A stretch of 64,000 nt of DNA, from the NCBI RefSeq assembly GCF_900107015.1, contig NZ_FNOI01000003.1, positions 62,001 to 126,000 on the forward strand, read 5' to 3'. Shown here in pieces: positions 45,131-55,500 of the stretch. Below the pieces are notes generated by a model. That model had not been told where the DNA came from, did not search any database, and worked only from the letters and a program-made list of their open reading frames with translations. Source of the stretch: Litoreibacter albidus. Lineage in GTDB: Bacteria; Pseudomonadota; Alphaproteobacteria; Rhodobacterales; Rhodobacteraceae. The translations under genes were made by a program, and so were the position numbers. Each line of letters starts with the position of its first letter. Within the stretch, counting starts at the first letter, position 1.

Positions 45131-45814
45131 TCAGTCCTCGAAATAGGTGTCGTTCGCTGCTAAAATCGTCTCTATCGTTGCGTCAAGGCGTGACAGGTGC
45201 AACGCGCCAGCTTTTACCGCGCCCTCGCTGTCGTGGGATTTGATCAGCCCCGCAATCGCGCGGTGATCCTCCAGCAACAGCGCCATACGGTTCTCTTTGT
45301 CGCGGCTCAGCACGCAAAGCCTGTCCACCCGCCCCTTCTCTTTCTGGATCACGTCAAAGGCAAAGGGCGCCTTGGCGATGTCACAGATGATCTGGTGAAA
45401 CTGATAGTCCAAAAGGCCGAACGCCGCGTAGTCACCCGCCTCCACGATGGCGGCTTGCTGCAACAGGTTTGTGTCCAACTTGGCCGCGCCAACCCCGTCG
45501 CAATTTTCAGCCGCACGGCGCAGCACTTCGACCTCCACCGCATAGCGCACGAAACGCGACTTGGTGATCTCCGCCATGGAGAACCCCTTCACCCGCGTCG
45601 CCCTTTGTGGGCGGATCACGATCAGGTCAAGGTTCTCAAGTCTGGCGAAGGCGTCACGCACGGGTTGCCGCGACACTTCGAACTGCGCCGCAATTTCCGC
45701 CTCGGAGATTTTGTCGCCAGGGCGCAGCCGCATCGACGAAATCTCGTCGTTCAGGTGATCAAAGATCACATCCACGGTGGTCCGGCGTTCGCGGTCTGAT
45801 GTTGTTTTGGTCAT
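45131..45814 (-). CDS. GntR-family regulator with FCD domain
   Basis: A 227-residue FadR-type regulator. It has an N-terminal winged helix (about 14-78: GDKISEAEIAAQFEVSRQPVRDAFARLE) and a C-terminal all-helical FCD domain (about 85-215) with likely metal/ligand residues in LLDYQFHQII (Asp, His), LLLEDHRAI and SEGAVKAGALHLSRLD (His). Such regulators usually control sugar-acid or carboxylate catabolism. No catabolic genes are adjacent, so its targets are unknown. GGAG lies eight bases before the ATG. Confidence 0.88.
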   Translation of the reverse strand: MTKTTSDRERRTTVDVIFDHLNDEISSMRLRPGDKISEAEIAAQFEVSRQPVRDAFARLENLDLIVIRPQRATRVKGFSMAEITKSRFVRYAVEVEVLRRAAENCDGVGAAKLDTNLLQQAAIVEAGDYAAFGLLDYQFHQIICDIAKAPFAFDVIQKEKGRVDRLCVLSRDKENRMALLLEDHRAIAGLIKSHDSEGAVKAGALHLSRLDATIETILAANDTYFED

Positions 45815-45911
45815 ATAACGAGCTCCGATCCCAAAGTAAGGGCACGCGCCCGTCCATCTGACCTATCATAGGGGACACGGGTACTCCATGCCCGTCACAG
45901 CGCTAAACGCC

Positions 45912-45943
45912 CCCCCAACCCCGCCGCGCAGAGGGGCTGGGGG
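45912..45943 (-). terminator. GC-rich hairpin after the outer-membrane protein gene
   Basis: An eleven-base-pair stem (45912-45922 with 45933-45943) begins six bases past the stop codon. It has no T-run, so it may be a transcript end or a stabilising 3' structure. Confidence 0.5.
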
Positions 45944-45948
45944 CCGCA

Positions 45949-48900
45949 TTAGAACTTGGCGATCAGGTTGATGAACATGCCTTTGTCGTCATACGTCAGG
46001 TCCGTCAAATCGTCGGAAAACGTACCGAAGTTGTAGCCAACGCCGACCTTGTAGTTGTTCCCGATATGACGGTACGCCGCCCCCAGCAAACCGTACTCGG
46101 TGACGCCCGCCTGCTCCGCATGCAACGCGCGGCCTTCCAGCAGCACATCCCACTTATGCGTCAGGTGATAGCGAGCGTTGGCGACCAACAGCAGCGCATC
46201 ATTGTCTTGGAAGGCTGTCATCGCGTCCGGTGCGCTTTTGGACCAGCGGCCACCAATTTTGCCGCCCAAAGTCCAGTTTCTGTCAACGTCATAAGACGCG
46301 TCCAGCGACAACACGTGGCTCTTTTGACGCGGGCCCGCATCGTTGGTTCCGTCAATTTCCTGCCCGTACAGGTCATGCAGGTAGGTGTATTTGAACAGGA
46401 CGTTCAGGCGGTCATTATCAATCGGGCGGTAGGCGTAGCCCAAGGTCAACTCCGCATAGCGGCCGTCTGGCAGCGACGATCCGTCGGTGTCAGTGTACGT
46501 CCCGTCGAAGCTGAACAGCAGGCGACGTTCCTCGTCGATCTTGTAGCGCAGCGTGGAGGTCAGCGCGATGGTGTCCCCGTCACGGTTGGTCGTGGTTCCC
46601 CCACTCGTGTACACCCCGCGATCACGGCGGTACTCCAGACGCGCGGCACCTGTCACACCAGTTTGGTTCTCGTAGCGCACGCCAAAGGACAGCGCGGTGC
46701 GGTCGAAGTCACCATTCTTCGTGTCGTCAACGCGGCCCACCTCTACGGACGCAGAGTAGCGCAGGAACTCGGAGCGCGCGTAGTTCACCCCGTAGGTCGA
46801 GGTCAGCGAGCGGTGCTGCCCAAACAGGTCATAGGTGTTCTCCGCATAGACATCGACGGCTTGGCTCAGCTGTCGCGCCCCGCCCACGATGAACTTCCCG
46901 CGATCCTTACCGGACAATGTGACACCATCGAACGAACGGCCCGGATCAAGCGTGTACCCGAAGTAAGCGCTGCCGTTCTCGCCATTGTCATAGGACAGCA
47001 AGGCCAGCGCCCCGACCCCGCGCGAGCCGTCGGACACTTCGCCCTCGAACGTCCAATTCGGCGTGAACTGGTATTTAACGCCAGCGCCCACGCGGTGATT
47101 GCGTGCCAAGCCACCGGAGCGCGACACAGTCGCCTGCGCAAACAGCGAATATTCCAGTTTCGGGTTAACCGTTACCGTGGCCCGCACGGCCATATCCGTA
47201 CGCTTGCCGGTTTCGTCAGCATCACCACCCGGCGTTGCTTTATCGACATGCTCGATCCCGAAGTCATAGGTCAGACGGTCGCTGACCTTATAGGTCACCT
47301 CTACACCGCCCTCGCGAACCTTTTTGCCGGAATCATCGGTAAAATCATCGTAGTACAGGCGGTAGGACAACCGCTCTGACGGGGCGAATTCACCGTAAAC
47401 ACCGAACAGCTCTTCATCCACGGTCGTCTGGTAATCCAGTGTGGAGAACCCTGCGCGCCGTTTCTCGTAATACGCGCCCAACTGGCCATCAAGATCAGGG
47501 TTGATGTCCTTCAGGTCAAGCTGTCCCCGCGCAAGATATGCCTCGCCCGTGCCGCCCACTGCGGAGGTATTGGTCACGATCAAGCCCCCGTCAGAGGAGT
47601 AACTCGACCCGAACCCCGGCCCCTCCGTGCGGGCGTACTCCAGCTCCACAAAGGTGGTGTCCGACATCTCGTATCGCATGTCCGCACCGAATGCGGTTTG
47701 GTCGGCAAGGTCGGTTTGCTCCACCAGACCCGTCGCACCGAAGCGCAGGTTGTCGGAGGCCCAGACCTGCGCCCGCCCGCCGTAAGAATAGCCGTCAATC
47801 GTGCCTGCCGTCGGGGTGAATTCGTAGTTCACCGTCAGCTGCACCGTGTTTTCGCCTAGCGGGTTGGTGATCACCGTGCCGCCACCTGTCGCGCCGGTCA
47901 GCGGGCGCGTCAGGACAACAACACCTTGGATATAGTTGATGTCGTAGTCGCGGCCGTAAACCAGCGTCTCGCGGCTCGTGATGCGCCCCGTGTCAGGGTC
48001 GCGCACCTCAATAGCGATGGTTTCCGAGCCGATGGACAAATCTTGACGCTGCAGGAAGTAAACCGAACCACCCGTGCCGCGAAATACATCGCGCCCCGGA
48101 AGCGTGTCGGGCTGTGCGGCGTATAGGTCCAGCTCCGCGCGTGGCTCGCCCTTTGATGTGGTCTCTTGCGTTTGCACGTGGCCTTGAAAACCGTAGAGCG
48201 TGCGCTCGTTGCGCAAGAAGTGAGAACCGTCAATCTCACCTTTATAGTCGCCCCACATGGCGTAATTGCCCTCGCGCTCCGCCTTCACGTAGAACTTGCC
48301 AGAGGTCGGTGCGTCCTCCACCACGGTGCTATCATCGCCGTAGACCGGATAGGCTTTGTCGCTGTCCAGCCGCAGCAGCAAGTGGCGCGGGTCTTTCTTG
48401 TCGAGGTTGCGGAAAATCTCGCTCAGGTCGTCTTCGCCGGTGTCGGCGCTCGCGGTAATCTGCCAGCCCTTTTGCGTTTTGCCTTTGACGTAGAACGCCA
48501 GCCGCCCACGGTCGTAATACTTGTCGGCAGAGCCGCCCGCCGTGTTCTTGCCCGCGTCCTCGCGGTAACCGAACGTCAGATCAATCGTCGCCACCCCGAA
48601 CCATTCGGAGCGCGGGATTTCGACAGAGCGTTGCAGGTACACGTCCTGCCCCGCGCCGTTGATCCGCACGTCAATATCCTGATCGCCCGCAGGCAGAATG
48701 CGCTGCAACACGAAGCTGCCGTCTGGGGCCGGTGTCACGCGTTCGCCCAAGGTCTGCACAGTGGCCCCTTGGCGCACGCCTTTGCCGAAAACGGTTACCG
48801 CGCCGCCCGACACCGGAATGCCGCGCACACGGGTCGCGTCGCTGCCCTCCTCGGCCTCGGCGAACACGCCTCGGTCGTCGCCGCCGTCCATGCCCAATGG

Positions 48901-49512
48901 CTCTGTCTCGTTGTAGCGGCCACGTGCGTCGTAGACGCGGTGGATCGCAACGATGTTGTCACCCTCTGGGATGGTCACAGACACCGTGCCGTTCGGCTGT
49001 ACGGGCACCACGCTTAGCGTTTTCGGGCCCGCCGGATGGCCGATGTCGACAAGGCGCACATCGCCGCGCGTCAGATAGGCCGGATAGTTGGTCCGCGACC
49101 GGAATGTGACCACATCGCCCGCTTCAAACGCGGCAGTTTGGTCCACGGCGACCAGATCAAGGCGCGGCACAGCGCCCAACCCGTCGAACTTCACTTGCAC
49201 ATCCGCATCCGCCAGCGCGATGTCGGTTTTGCGCACGGCATCTTCGACGCGCGTGTCGCCGATAACCGCCTCCCCGTCGATGGAAATCAGGAAGCCGTCC
49301 CCCCCGACCGCAGAGTTCCCACGGTCGAGTTCGTTGTTCTCGCCGCTTTCCACCGCCACCACTTCGGAGGCGTTGGACTGCGTGCAATTGGTCGGAAGTA
49401 CACCGTTCACCAAGGCACAATTGGTATCAAAATCCGCCTCTTGGGCATGACCCACACCCGCCCATGTCAGGGAGGTCGTGGTGATCAAAATGGCGCGTAA
49501 GGTTTTGTTCAT
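45949..49512 (-). CDS. large outer-membrane beta-barrel protein, partner of the giant repeat protein
   Basis: A 1,187-residue exported protein. It has a signal peptide (about 1-22, ending GHA), a short Asn/Cys/Thr-rich stretch, one or two beta-sandwich domains (about 50-330), then a long region of alternating amphipathic strands (about 330-1187) ending in NLIAKF. A final Phe after a beta strand is the usual signal for outer-membrane barrel assembly. A segment FRGTGGSVYFLQRQDL leading into YGRDYDINYIQGVVVLTRPL at about 490-560 looks like a conserved domain joining the parts. I see no clear TonB box or plug. The ATG at 49512 is preferred to one two codons upstream, with AGGA about eight bases away. 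The giant repeat gene ends 18 bp upstream, so the pair is probably one operon. The role as anchor or exporter is inference. Confidence 0.75.
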   Translation of the reverse strand: MNKTLRAILITTTSLTWAGVGHAQEADFDTNCALVNGVLPTNCTQSNASEVVAVESGENNELDRGNSAVGGDGFLISIDGEAVIGDTRVEDAVRKTDIALADADVQVKFDGLGAVPRLDLVAVDQTAAFEAGDVVTFRSRTNYPAYLTRGDVRLVDIGHPAGPKTLSVVPVQPNGTVSVTIPEGDNIVAIHRVYDARGRYNETEPLGMDGGDDRGVFAEAEEGSDATRVRGIPVSGGAVTVFGKGVRQGATVQTLGERVTPAPDGSFVLQRILPAGDQDIDVRINGAGQDVYLQRSVEIPRSEWFGVATIDLTFGYREDAGKNTAGGSADKYYDRGRLAFYVKGKTQKGWQITASADTGEDDLSEIFRNLDKKDPRHLLLRLDSDKAYPVYGDDSTVVEDAPTSGKFYVKAEREGNYAMWGDYKGEIDGSHFLRNERTLYGFQGHVQTQETTSKGEPRAELDLYAAQPDTLPGRDVFRGTGGSVYFLQRQDLSIGSETIAIEVRDPDTGRITSRETLVYGRDYDINYIQGVVVLTRPLTGATGGGTVITNPLGENTVQLTVNYEFTPTAGTIDGYSYGGRAQVWASDNLRFGATGLVEQTDLADQTAFGADMRYEMSDTTFVELEYARTEGPGFGSSYSSDGGLIVTNTSAVGGTGEAYLARGQLDLKDINPDLDGQLGAYYEKRRAGFSTLDYQTTVDEELFGVYGEFAPSERLSYRLYYDDFTDDSGKKVREGGVEVTYKVSDRLTYDFGIEHVDKATPGGDADETGKRTDMAVRATVTVNPKLEYSLFAQATVSRSGGLARNHRVGAGVKYQFTPNWTFEGEVSDGSRGVGALALLSYDNGENGSAYFGYTLDPGRSFDGVTLSGKDRGKFIVGGARQLSQAVDVYAENTYDLFGQHRSLTSTYGVNYARSEFLRYSASVEVGRVDDTKNGDFDRTALSFGVRYENQTGVTGAARLEYRRDRGVYTSGGTTTNRDGDTIALTSTLRYKIDEERRLLFSFDGTYTDTDGSSLPDGRYAELTLGYAYRPIDNDRLNVLFKYTYLHDLYGQEIDGTNDAGPRQKSHVLSLDASYDVDRNWTLGGKIGGRWSKSAPDAMTAFQDNDALLLVANARYHLTHKWDVLLEGRALHAEQAGVTEYGLLGAAYRHIGNNYKVGVGYNFGTFSDDLTDLTYDDKGMFINLIAKF

Positions 49513-49530
49513 GTTCATAATCCTGCTCCC

Positions 49531-52500
49531 CTACTGCACGCGCTTGATGCTGCGTTCGATGTTAAGCTTGTAGCGACCGGCCCCGCGCCAACGATCGCGC
49601 ACCAGAGCCTCCACCGCTTTCAACCGTGCATTGGCAAGTTTGTTGCTTTCGTCGCGCAGGATGTAGCTGAGGCGCAGCACCGACGGCGTCGATTTGATCC
49701 GCGCGATCAGCCCCTCCACACCCTTCTCCAAGGCAGGCGACGGTTCCGATGTTGCCCCCACGAAGGCCTCACGGGTCAGGTCGATATCGACCACATTGGA
49801 CAGCGCCGCGCCGAAGTTCAGCTTGGCGAATTTACCGGCCGTCACACGGATCACCCGCGGGTTCTCTGTGGTGACACGGTAGCCCGTGGGCAAGGTCCGC
49901 GTGTCCAGCTTCAGCGTGAAATTAGAGCCGATATCTTTCGGCAACTCCGCACACGGCACGTGGTAACGACCATGCGCGTCGGTGGTGATTAGCTGGCCTT
50001 TGACTGTCGCAAGACGCACGCCAGCCAAACCGGGCTCGCCCTGATCTTGGTAGCCGTTCTGGTTTTTATCGTCGAAGACCTTGCCGATGATGTCGGAGCA
50101 ATCGAAGACGTGCTCCGGCTCCACGCGCACCGTGGCGGTGGCAACGTTCGAGATCGGGTTCCCCGCCGCATTGGCCAAGAAGCCACGGTTGGTCAGCTCG
50201 CCGTAAGACCCGTTCGCCACCACCCGCGCCGACAAGGTCAGCGTGATGGTTTGCGCCGGCGCCACCGTCAGGCCCGGCCATTCCAGCCGCAGCCCCGTTG
50301 CATTGGGTTCAACCAACGCGCCGTCTACGCGCGCCGTGTTCGGGGTATAGAGCATCCCCGCCGGCAACACGTCGACCAGAGTGGCATTCGTGACCGTCGA
50401 CGGCGTGTTGTTGGTGAAGGTCAGCGAGAAGTTCACCGCCTCACCAAAGACCGCCGCGTCACGGTCAGCCACTTTGGTCGCCTGAAGATCAGGCGTGCCC
50501 GCGCAGTTTTCCATCGGAATGTTGTTGTTCAAAATGAACGGGTCGCCCGCCTCCAGCACGAAGCTCAGGTAGAACGGGTTCGCCCCAGCGGTGAAGTCCG
50601 CAAGGCGGTCCGTCGCGCCGAACTCGGACGAGCCGATGGACGCAGGGTTCGCAGGCAGCAACGACGTGGCATCCAAGGCCGGATTGGCCAAGCGGCTGGT
50701 CGAGGCAACACCCGACGCCGGATAGGTCGGCGTGATTGTGTATGTCCCTGCGCGCGTTGCGAAGAACTGGAACTCACCGTCCGTGCCGTCTTTGACAATG
50801 GTGATGAAGTTGCTGGTACCCACGCCTGTTTGCGTGCCCGCCGGCCCCGTCACAGAGACCGAGCCGCCCGACAGAATGCGCCCGTCGTCCTGACAGTAGA
50901 AGTAGCCCGTCGGGTCATAGTCATCCGCATCGGCTACGCCGTCGCCGTCACGGTCAGCGGTGGAGGATTCCAACGTGTCCGGCACGCCATCCCCGTCACT
51001 ATCCGTCACGCTCACACCTGCGCTGGCGTCTTGCGGCGCTGTCAGCAGGTCAGTGGTCAAATTCGCCACGTTGAGACCGGGAACGCCTGCACCTTCGGTG
51101 CTGTAGATCACGTCGATCTCGACGGTCCCCGTCTCACCCGGTGCCAATGTCGGTGTGCCGCTCAGTGTCGTGCTGGTGCCTGCCCCGTCATAGGCCGCAT
51201 TTGCGCCACCGTCGGTGAAGCCATTGGCCCGCACGGTGATGCCGAAGGGCGCATCGCGCAAGACCTCGGCAGAGCCTTCGAACCCGCTTAGATCATCAAC
51301 AATCTGGTAGCTGGATTGCGTCACGTTGCCAGTGTTCGTCGCGGTCAGCGTGAAGGTCACCTGATACACCATCGGGAACAGGTTAACCGGCACCGACGCC
51401 ACTTTGGTGAAGTCGTTTGACGGCGCGGCCTCAATCACCGCGACGGTTGGATCGTCCACATCGTTGCCGTCGTTCGGGTCATCATCGCGCGACACGTCGC
51501 TCAGCGCATCCCCAGTCGGCGTATTGGCCGTTGCGGTTACGGTGACAGAGTTGCTCACTCCGCCCGCGTCGACGTCCTCTTGGGTCAGGATGTAGGTCAC
51601 CGCATAGGTCGCAACTTCCGTCGGAAGCAGCGTGCCCTCGGCAGAGTCCAATGTCGCATTGCTGAATGTGAGGCTGGTTGGTGTCAGCGCCACATCATCC
51701 GCACGGCGCAGGTTTTCTGCCAAGGCGACGTTGCTCACGCTTACGTTGCCCGTGTTCGTGACCTCAATCGCGAACTCGACCAGACCACCCGCGAAGGGCT
51801 CATCCGCCGACACGAGCCGTTTCACCACGTCGATGGCAGGGGCTGCAGGGATCACAACCACGGTCGGGTCTTGGTCCACATCGCCGTCAAACGGGTCGTT
51901 ATCTGCCGATATGTCAGACACCACTTCATCGTCAGGCCCCGTGCCCGCCACCGTCGCGGTGTTGGATATGCCGCCCGCGTCGATGTCGTCTTGGGTCAAC
52001 GTGTAGGTCGCGTTCCAGATCACTTGCGTGCCAGCGCCAATAAAGGTGCCGTCGCCCACTGGGGTTGGCCCCGAAGTCAGCGCCAATGTGGCACCGTCTG
52101 CGCGGGTCAACTGGTCGGTAATTGTCACCTCGTCGATATCGACGTTACCGGTGTTGGCCGCCGTGATGCGGAACACCACGTCCTCGCCCGCAAGCGCCCC
52201 AGCGGAGACAACCTCTTTGGTGACCACAAGGCGTGGCTCCGACGTGATGGAGACCACGGTTTTGTCGTCCTCAGTGTTGCCGTCACCATCATTGCCGTTG
52301 TCGGATGTGTCATTCACTGCGACATCATCCGGCCCGACAGCCGCCGCGACCACCGAGTTTGAGACGCCTTGTGCGTTCAAATCGGCCTGCGTCAACGTGT
52401 AGGTCGCGGTGTAGACCCACGTCTCGTCCACGTCCAGGCGGCCATCGCCGTCGGTGTCACTTGTCGCGTCCAGCGCCAGAGGATTATCCAAGGTGACCAC

Positions 52501-55500
52501 ACGCCCGTTCAGGTTGCGGGTCATGGTGTCGGTCAGCGCCACGTCGTCTAGGGTGACGTTGCCCGTGTTCTCCACGCGCACCGTGTAGCTGATCACATCG
52601 TCCACCTCGACACCGGTGAAATTCGCCACCTTCGTGGCCTCCAGCGCAGGTGCGCGCGTCGGGCCGTCGGTGGTGATGGTGGCAGTCGCGTCCGCGTCAT
52701 TGCCGAGTTGGTCCTTGGCCGTCACGTTCACCGTGTTGCTCAGGCTCCCCGCGTCGACCATCTCCTGCGTGACCTCGAGCGTGAAGGTGCAACTGTCATC
52801 CGTCGTGCCGACATCAAGCCGCGCAATTTCGCAGGCGGGGCCGTCGTCAAGGCTGTCGTCCACAGCGACGTTGAACAAGGTCACATTGCCGTCGTTCTTC
52901 ACATCAAAGGTGTAGGTGACCGATGTGCCCACCGCGCCGAATGGCGACACATTGGCCGACTTCACGACCGACATCAGCGGGTTTGGCGTAGGTGTGACCG
53001 TTGTTTCTGTGGCGGTCTCGCTTAGCTCCGTACCCAATGGCGTTAGCGCCTTAACGGTGGCCGTGTTTTCCACTTTTCCAGCGTCCACGTCATCTTGGCT
53101 GATGGTGTAGGTCGCCTCGCACTCAAGGCTCTCGCCCCGCAGCAATTCTGGCGTGCTACAGCTCAACGTCGGGAAGAAGTCGACATCCGTCACGCTGACC
53201 GTTTTCAGCGTTTGGTTGCCCGTGTTGGTGACGGTGAACGTATAGGTCACATCCGTGCCAGCCGGACCGGACGGGTTCGGCGCAGCCACCTTGGTGAAGG
53301 ACAATTCAGGTGTCAGGTCAGCATCGACCGTCACACTCATCGGTGCGGAGCTCAACGGCGTGTCGTTTTCACCAAACAACGTCTGCGCATATGCCTCATT
53401 GGTCACTTCACCCGCATCCAGATCAACTTGCGTGGCACGATATGTGCCCTCACAGGTCAACGTCTCGCCGGGGCGGAAGTCTGGGTCATTCGCCGGATCA
53501 GCGTCAGGGTCAAAGCAGACAATCTCACCGATACGGTCGTCGTATACCGTTACCACAGAGGCGAACGCCCGTGTCCCCGCGTTGAAAACGCTGAAGGTAT
53601 ATTTGATCGGGTCGCCGACTTCGCTAAACGTCGCGCCGTCTTCTGCGACTTTGGTGATCTCCAGCAGCGGTGTTGCCGCGTCGGGGATGGTTTCAGTCAC
53701 GGTCGGGCTGATCGTCGCCCCGTCGGACGCGCTGGCGCGGTTGGTGACCTGCCCGATGTCCACGTCCTCTGCCGTCACCTCATATTCCGCTTCACAGATG
53801 TAGGTGCCTTCCGGCGCGATACCCTCGGCCGGGAACGGTGTCGGACAGACAACTGTGTCGATCAGGTTGTCTGTCACAGTGATCGGGTCAAAGATTGTCA
53901 CGTTGCCCGTATTGGTCACCGTGTAGGTGTAAGTGATCTTCGCGGTAGTGAAGAAGTCTTCTGGACGCACCTCCTCCGCTTCCTTCAGCAGCTCCATTTT
54001 AGGCGTCTGGATCGCCGGTACATTCAGAGTGGCTTCGGGGCTGGTGGTCGCGCCGCTGGTCGCAGTGGCAGAGTTGTTCACGCCGCCCGCATCCACGTCC
54101 GATTGCAACACCGTGTAGTCACCAAAGCAGCTTACGCTGGCCATAGGGGCCACTGGGGGCGCCGGACAGGTGATCGTGCCGCCCGCATCGGTGATCAGCG
54201 CATCAGTGATGGTGATCGTATCCGTCAGCGTCACATTGGAGTCGTTGGTGACCACGAACTCATAGCGCAGCACATGGCCGTCCTCGGTGAAGCTCTCGTC
54301 TTCACCGTCAACCAGCTTCTTCACCAAGCTGATTTTGCGGTCCTCAGGGATAACAAGAACGGTCGGGTCATTGCCCGTGTCCCCTGCCCCCGTGTCACCG
54401 TCATCCGACGTGTCGGTTACCGGTACCCCGTTCAACGGAGTGCCGCTCACGGCCGCAGAGTTGCTGATCCCGCCCGCATCAATGTCGTCTTGCTTTAGCG
54501 TGTAGCGGCCCGTGTATGTCGCCACTTCACCCGGCAGCAGTGTTCCCACGGCAGAGCCCTTGTCAGCCCCCGCAAAAACCAATGCCGCATCCAGTGCCAA
54601 CACCGTGTTCGCATCGTCGTTACGGGTCAGCGTGTCCACGACGTTTACCGAATTCAACGTCACGTTGCCGTCATTGCTGACCGTGATCGCGAAGGTCACA
54701 ACCCCGTCCACTGCAACCGTGTTGGAGGTGATCGTTTTCACCGAAGAAATCGCAGGCGTCACGTCAATGTCGAACGGCGTCGGGCTGTCATCCCCGCCGG
54801 GCAACCCGTTGCCGGACCGGTCCTGCACAGGCGTATTATCAGGGGCCGCAGTCGTCACAAGTACGGTGTTGTCGATCCCGCCCGCGTCAACGTCGGCCTG
54901 CTCCAGCCTGTAGGTTGCAAGATATGTCCACGTCTCCCCGACATCCAAAGTGGCGGCCGGTGCGTTATTCCCGCTGGTCAATTGGGGCTGCGTCGTCAGT
55001 GACAGCGCCGCGCCGCCGTTGCGGGTCAGGTCGTCGTCCAACGTCGGCGCATCCAGCGTCACGTTGCCTGCGTTGCGCACGTCGATCTGGAAGGTGACCA
55101 GGTCGCCCGCCGCGCTGCCTTCGCTCGACAGCACGGTTTTCTCGACCACGATGGCCGCGGTGGTGGCTTCAACCGGCACATTGACCGTCGTGCTGTCCGT
55201 CGGCGCTGTGGTGCCTGCGGGGCTTGTGGTCGACACGCTCGCGGTGTTCGACAGCACTTGTTTCGCGTCCACATCGGCTTGGGTCACGGTGTAGCGTGCG
55301 GTGAACTCCACCGCGTCGCCCGGTGCCAAGCTGTCCCAAACGCCGTTTGCCGCCGCATCTGTGGAGTTGCCCGCGATGCCCGCGTCAACAACCTGCACAT
55401 CGCCCGCAATCGTCAGCGCGCTGCTGCCGCCCGCACTTGCGTGCGTGTCAGACACGGTGACATCGGTAAGTGTCACATTGCCCGTGTTGGTCACGCGGTA

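Noticed and set aside
45131-45814. GntR regulator as part of the arsenic operon
   Set aside because: It lies upstream of the arsR promoter with its own ribosome site, and FCD-type GntR proteins normally control carbon catabolism.
50047-51291. Open frame of about 414 codons on the plus strand
   Set aside because: Antisense to the giant gene, Arg-rich, no recognisable fold; same explanation as the other shadow frames.
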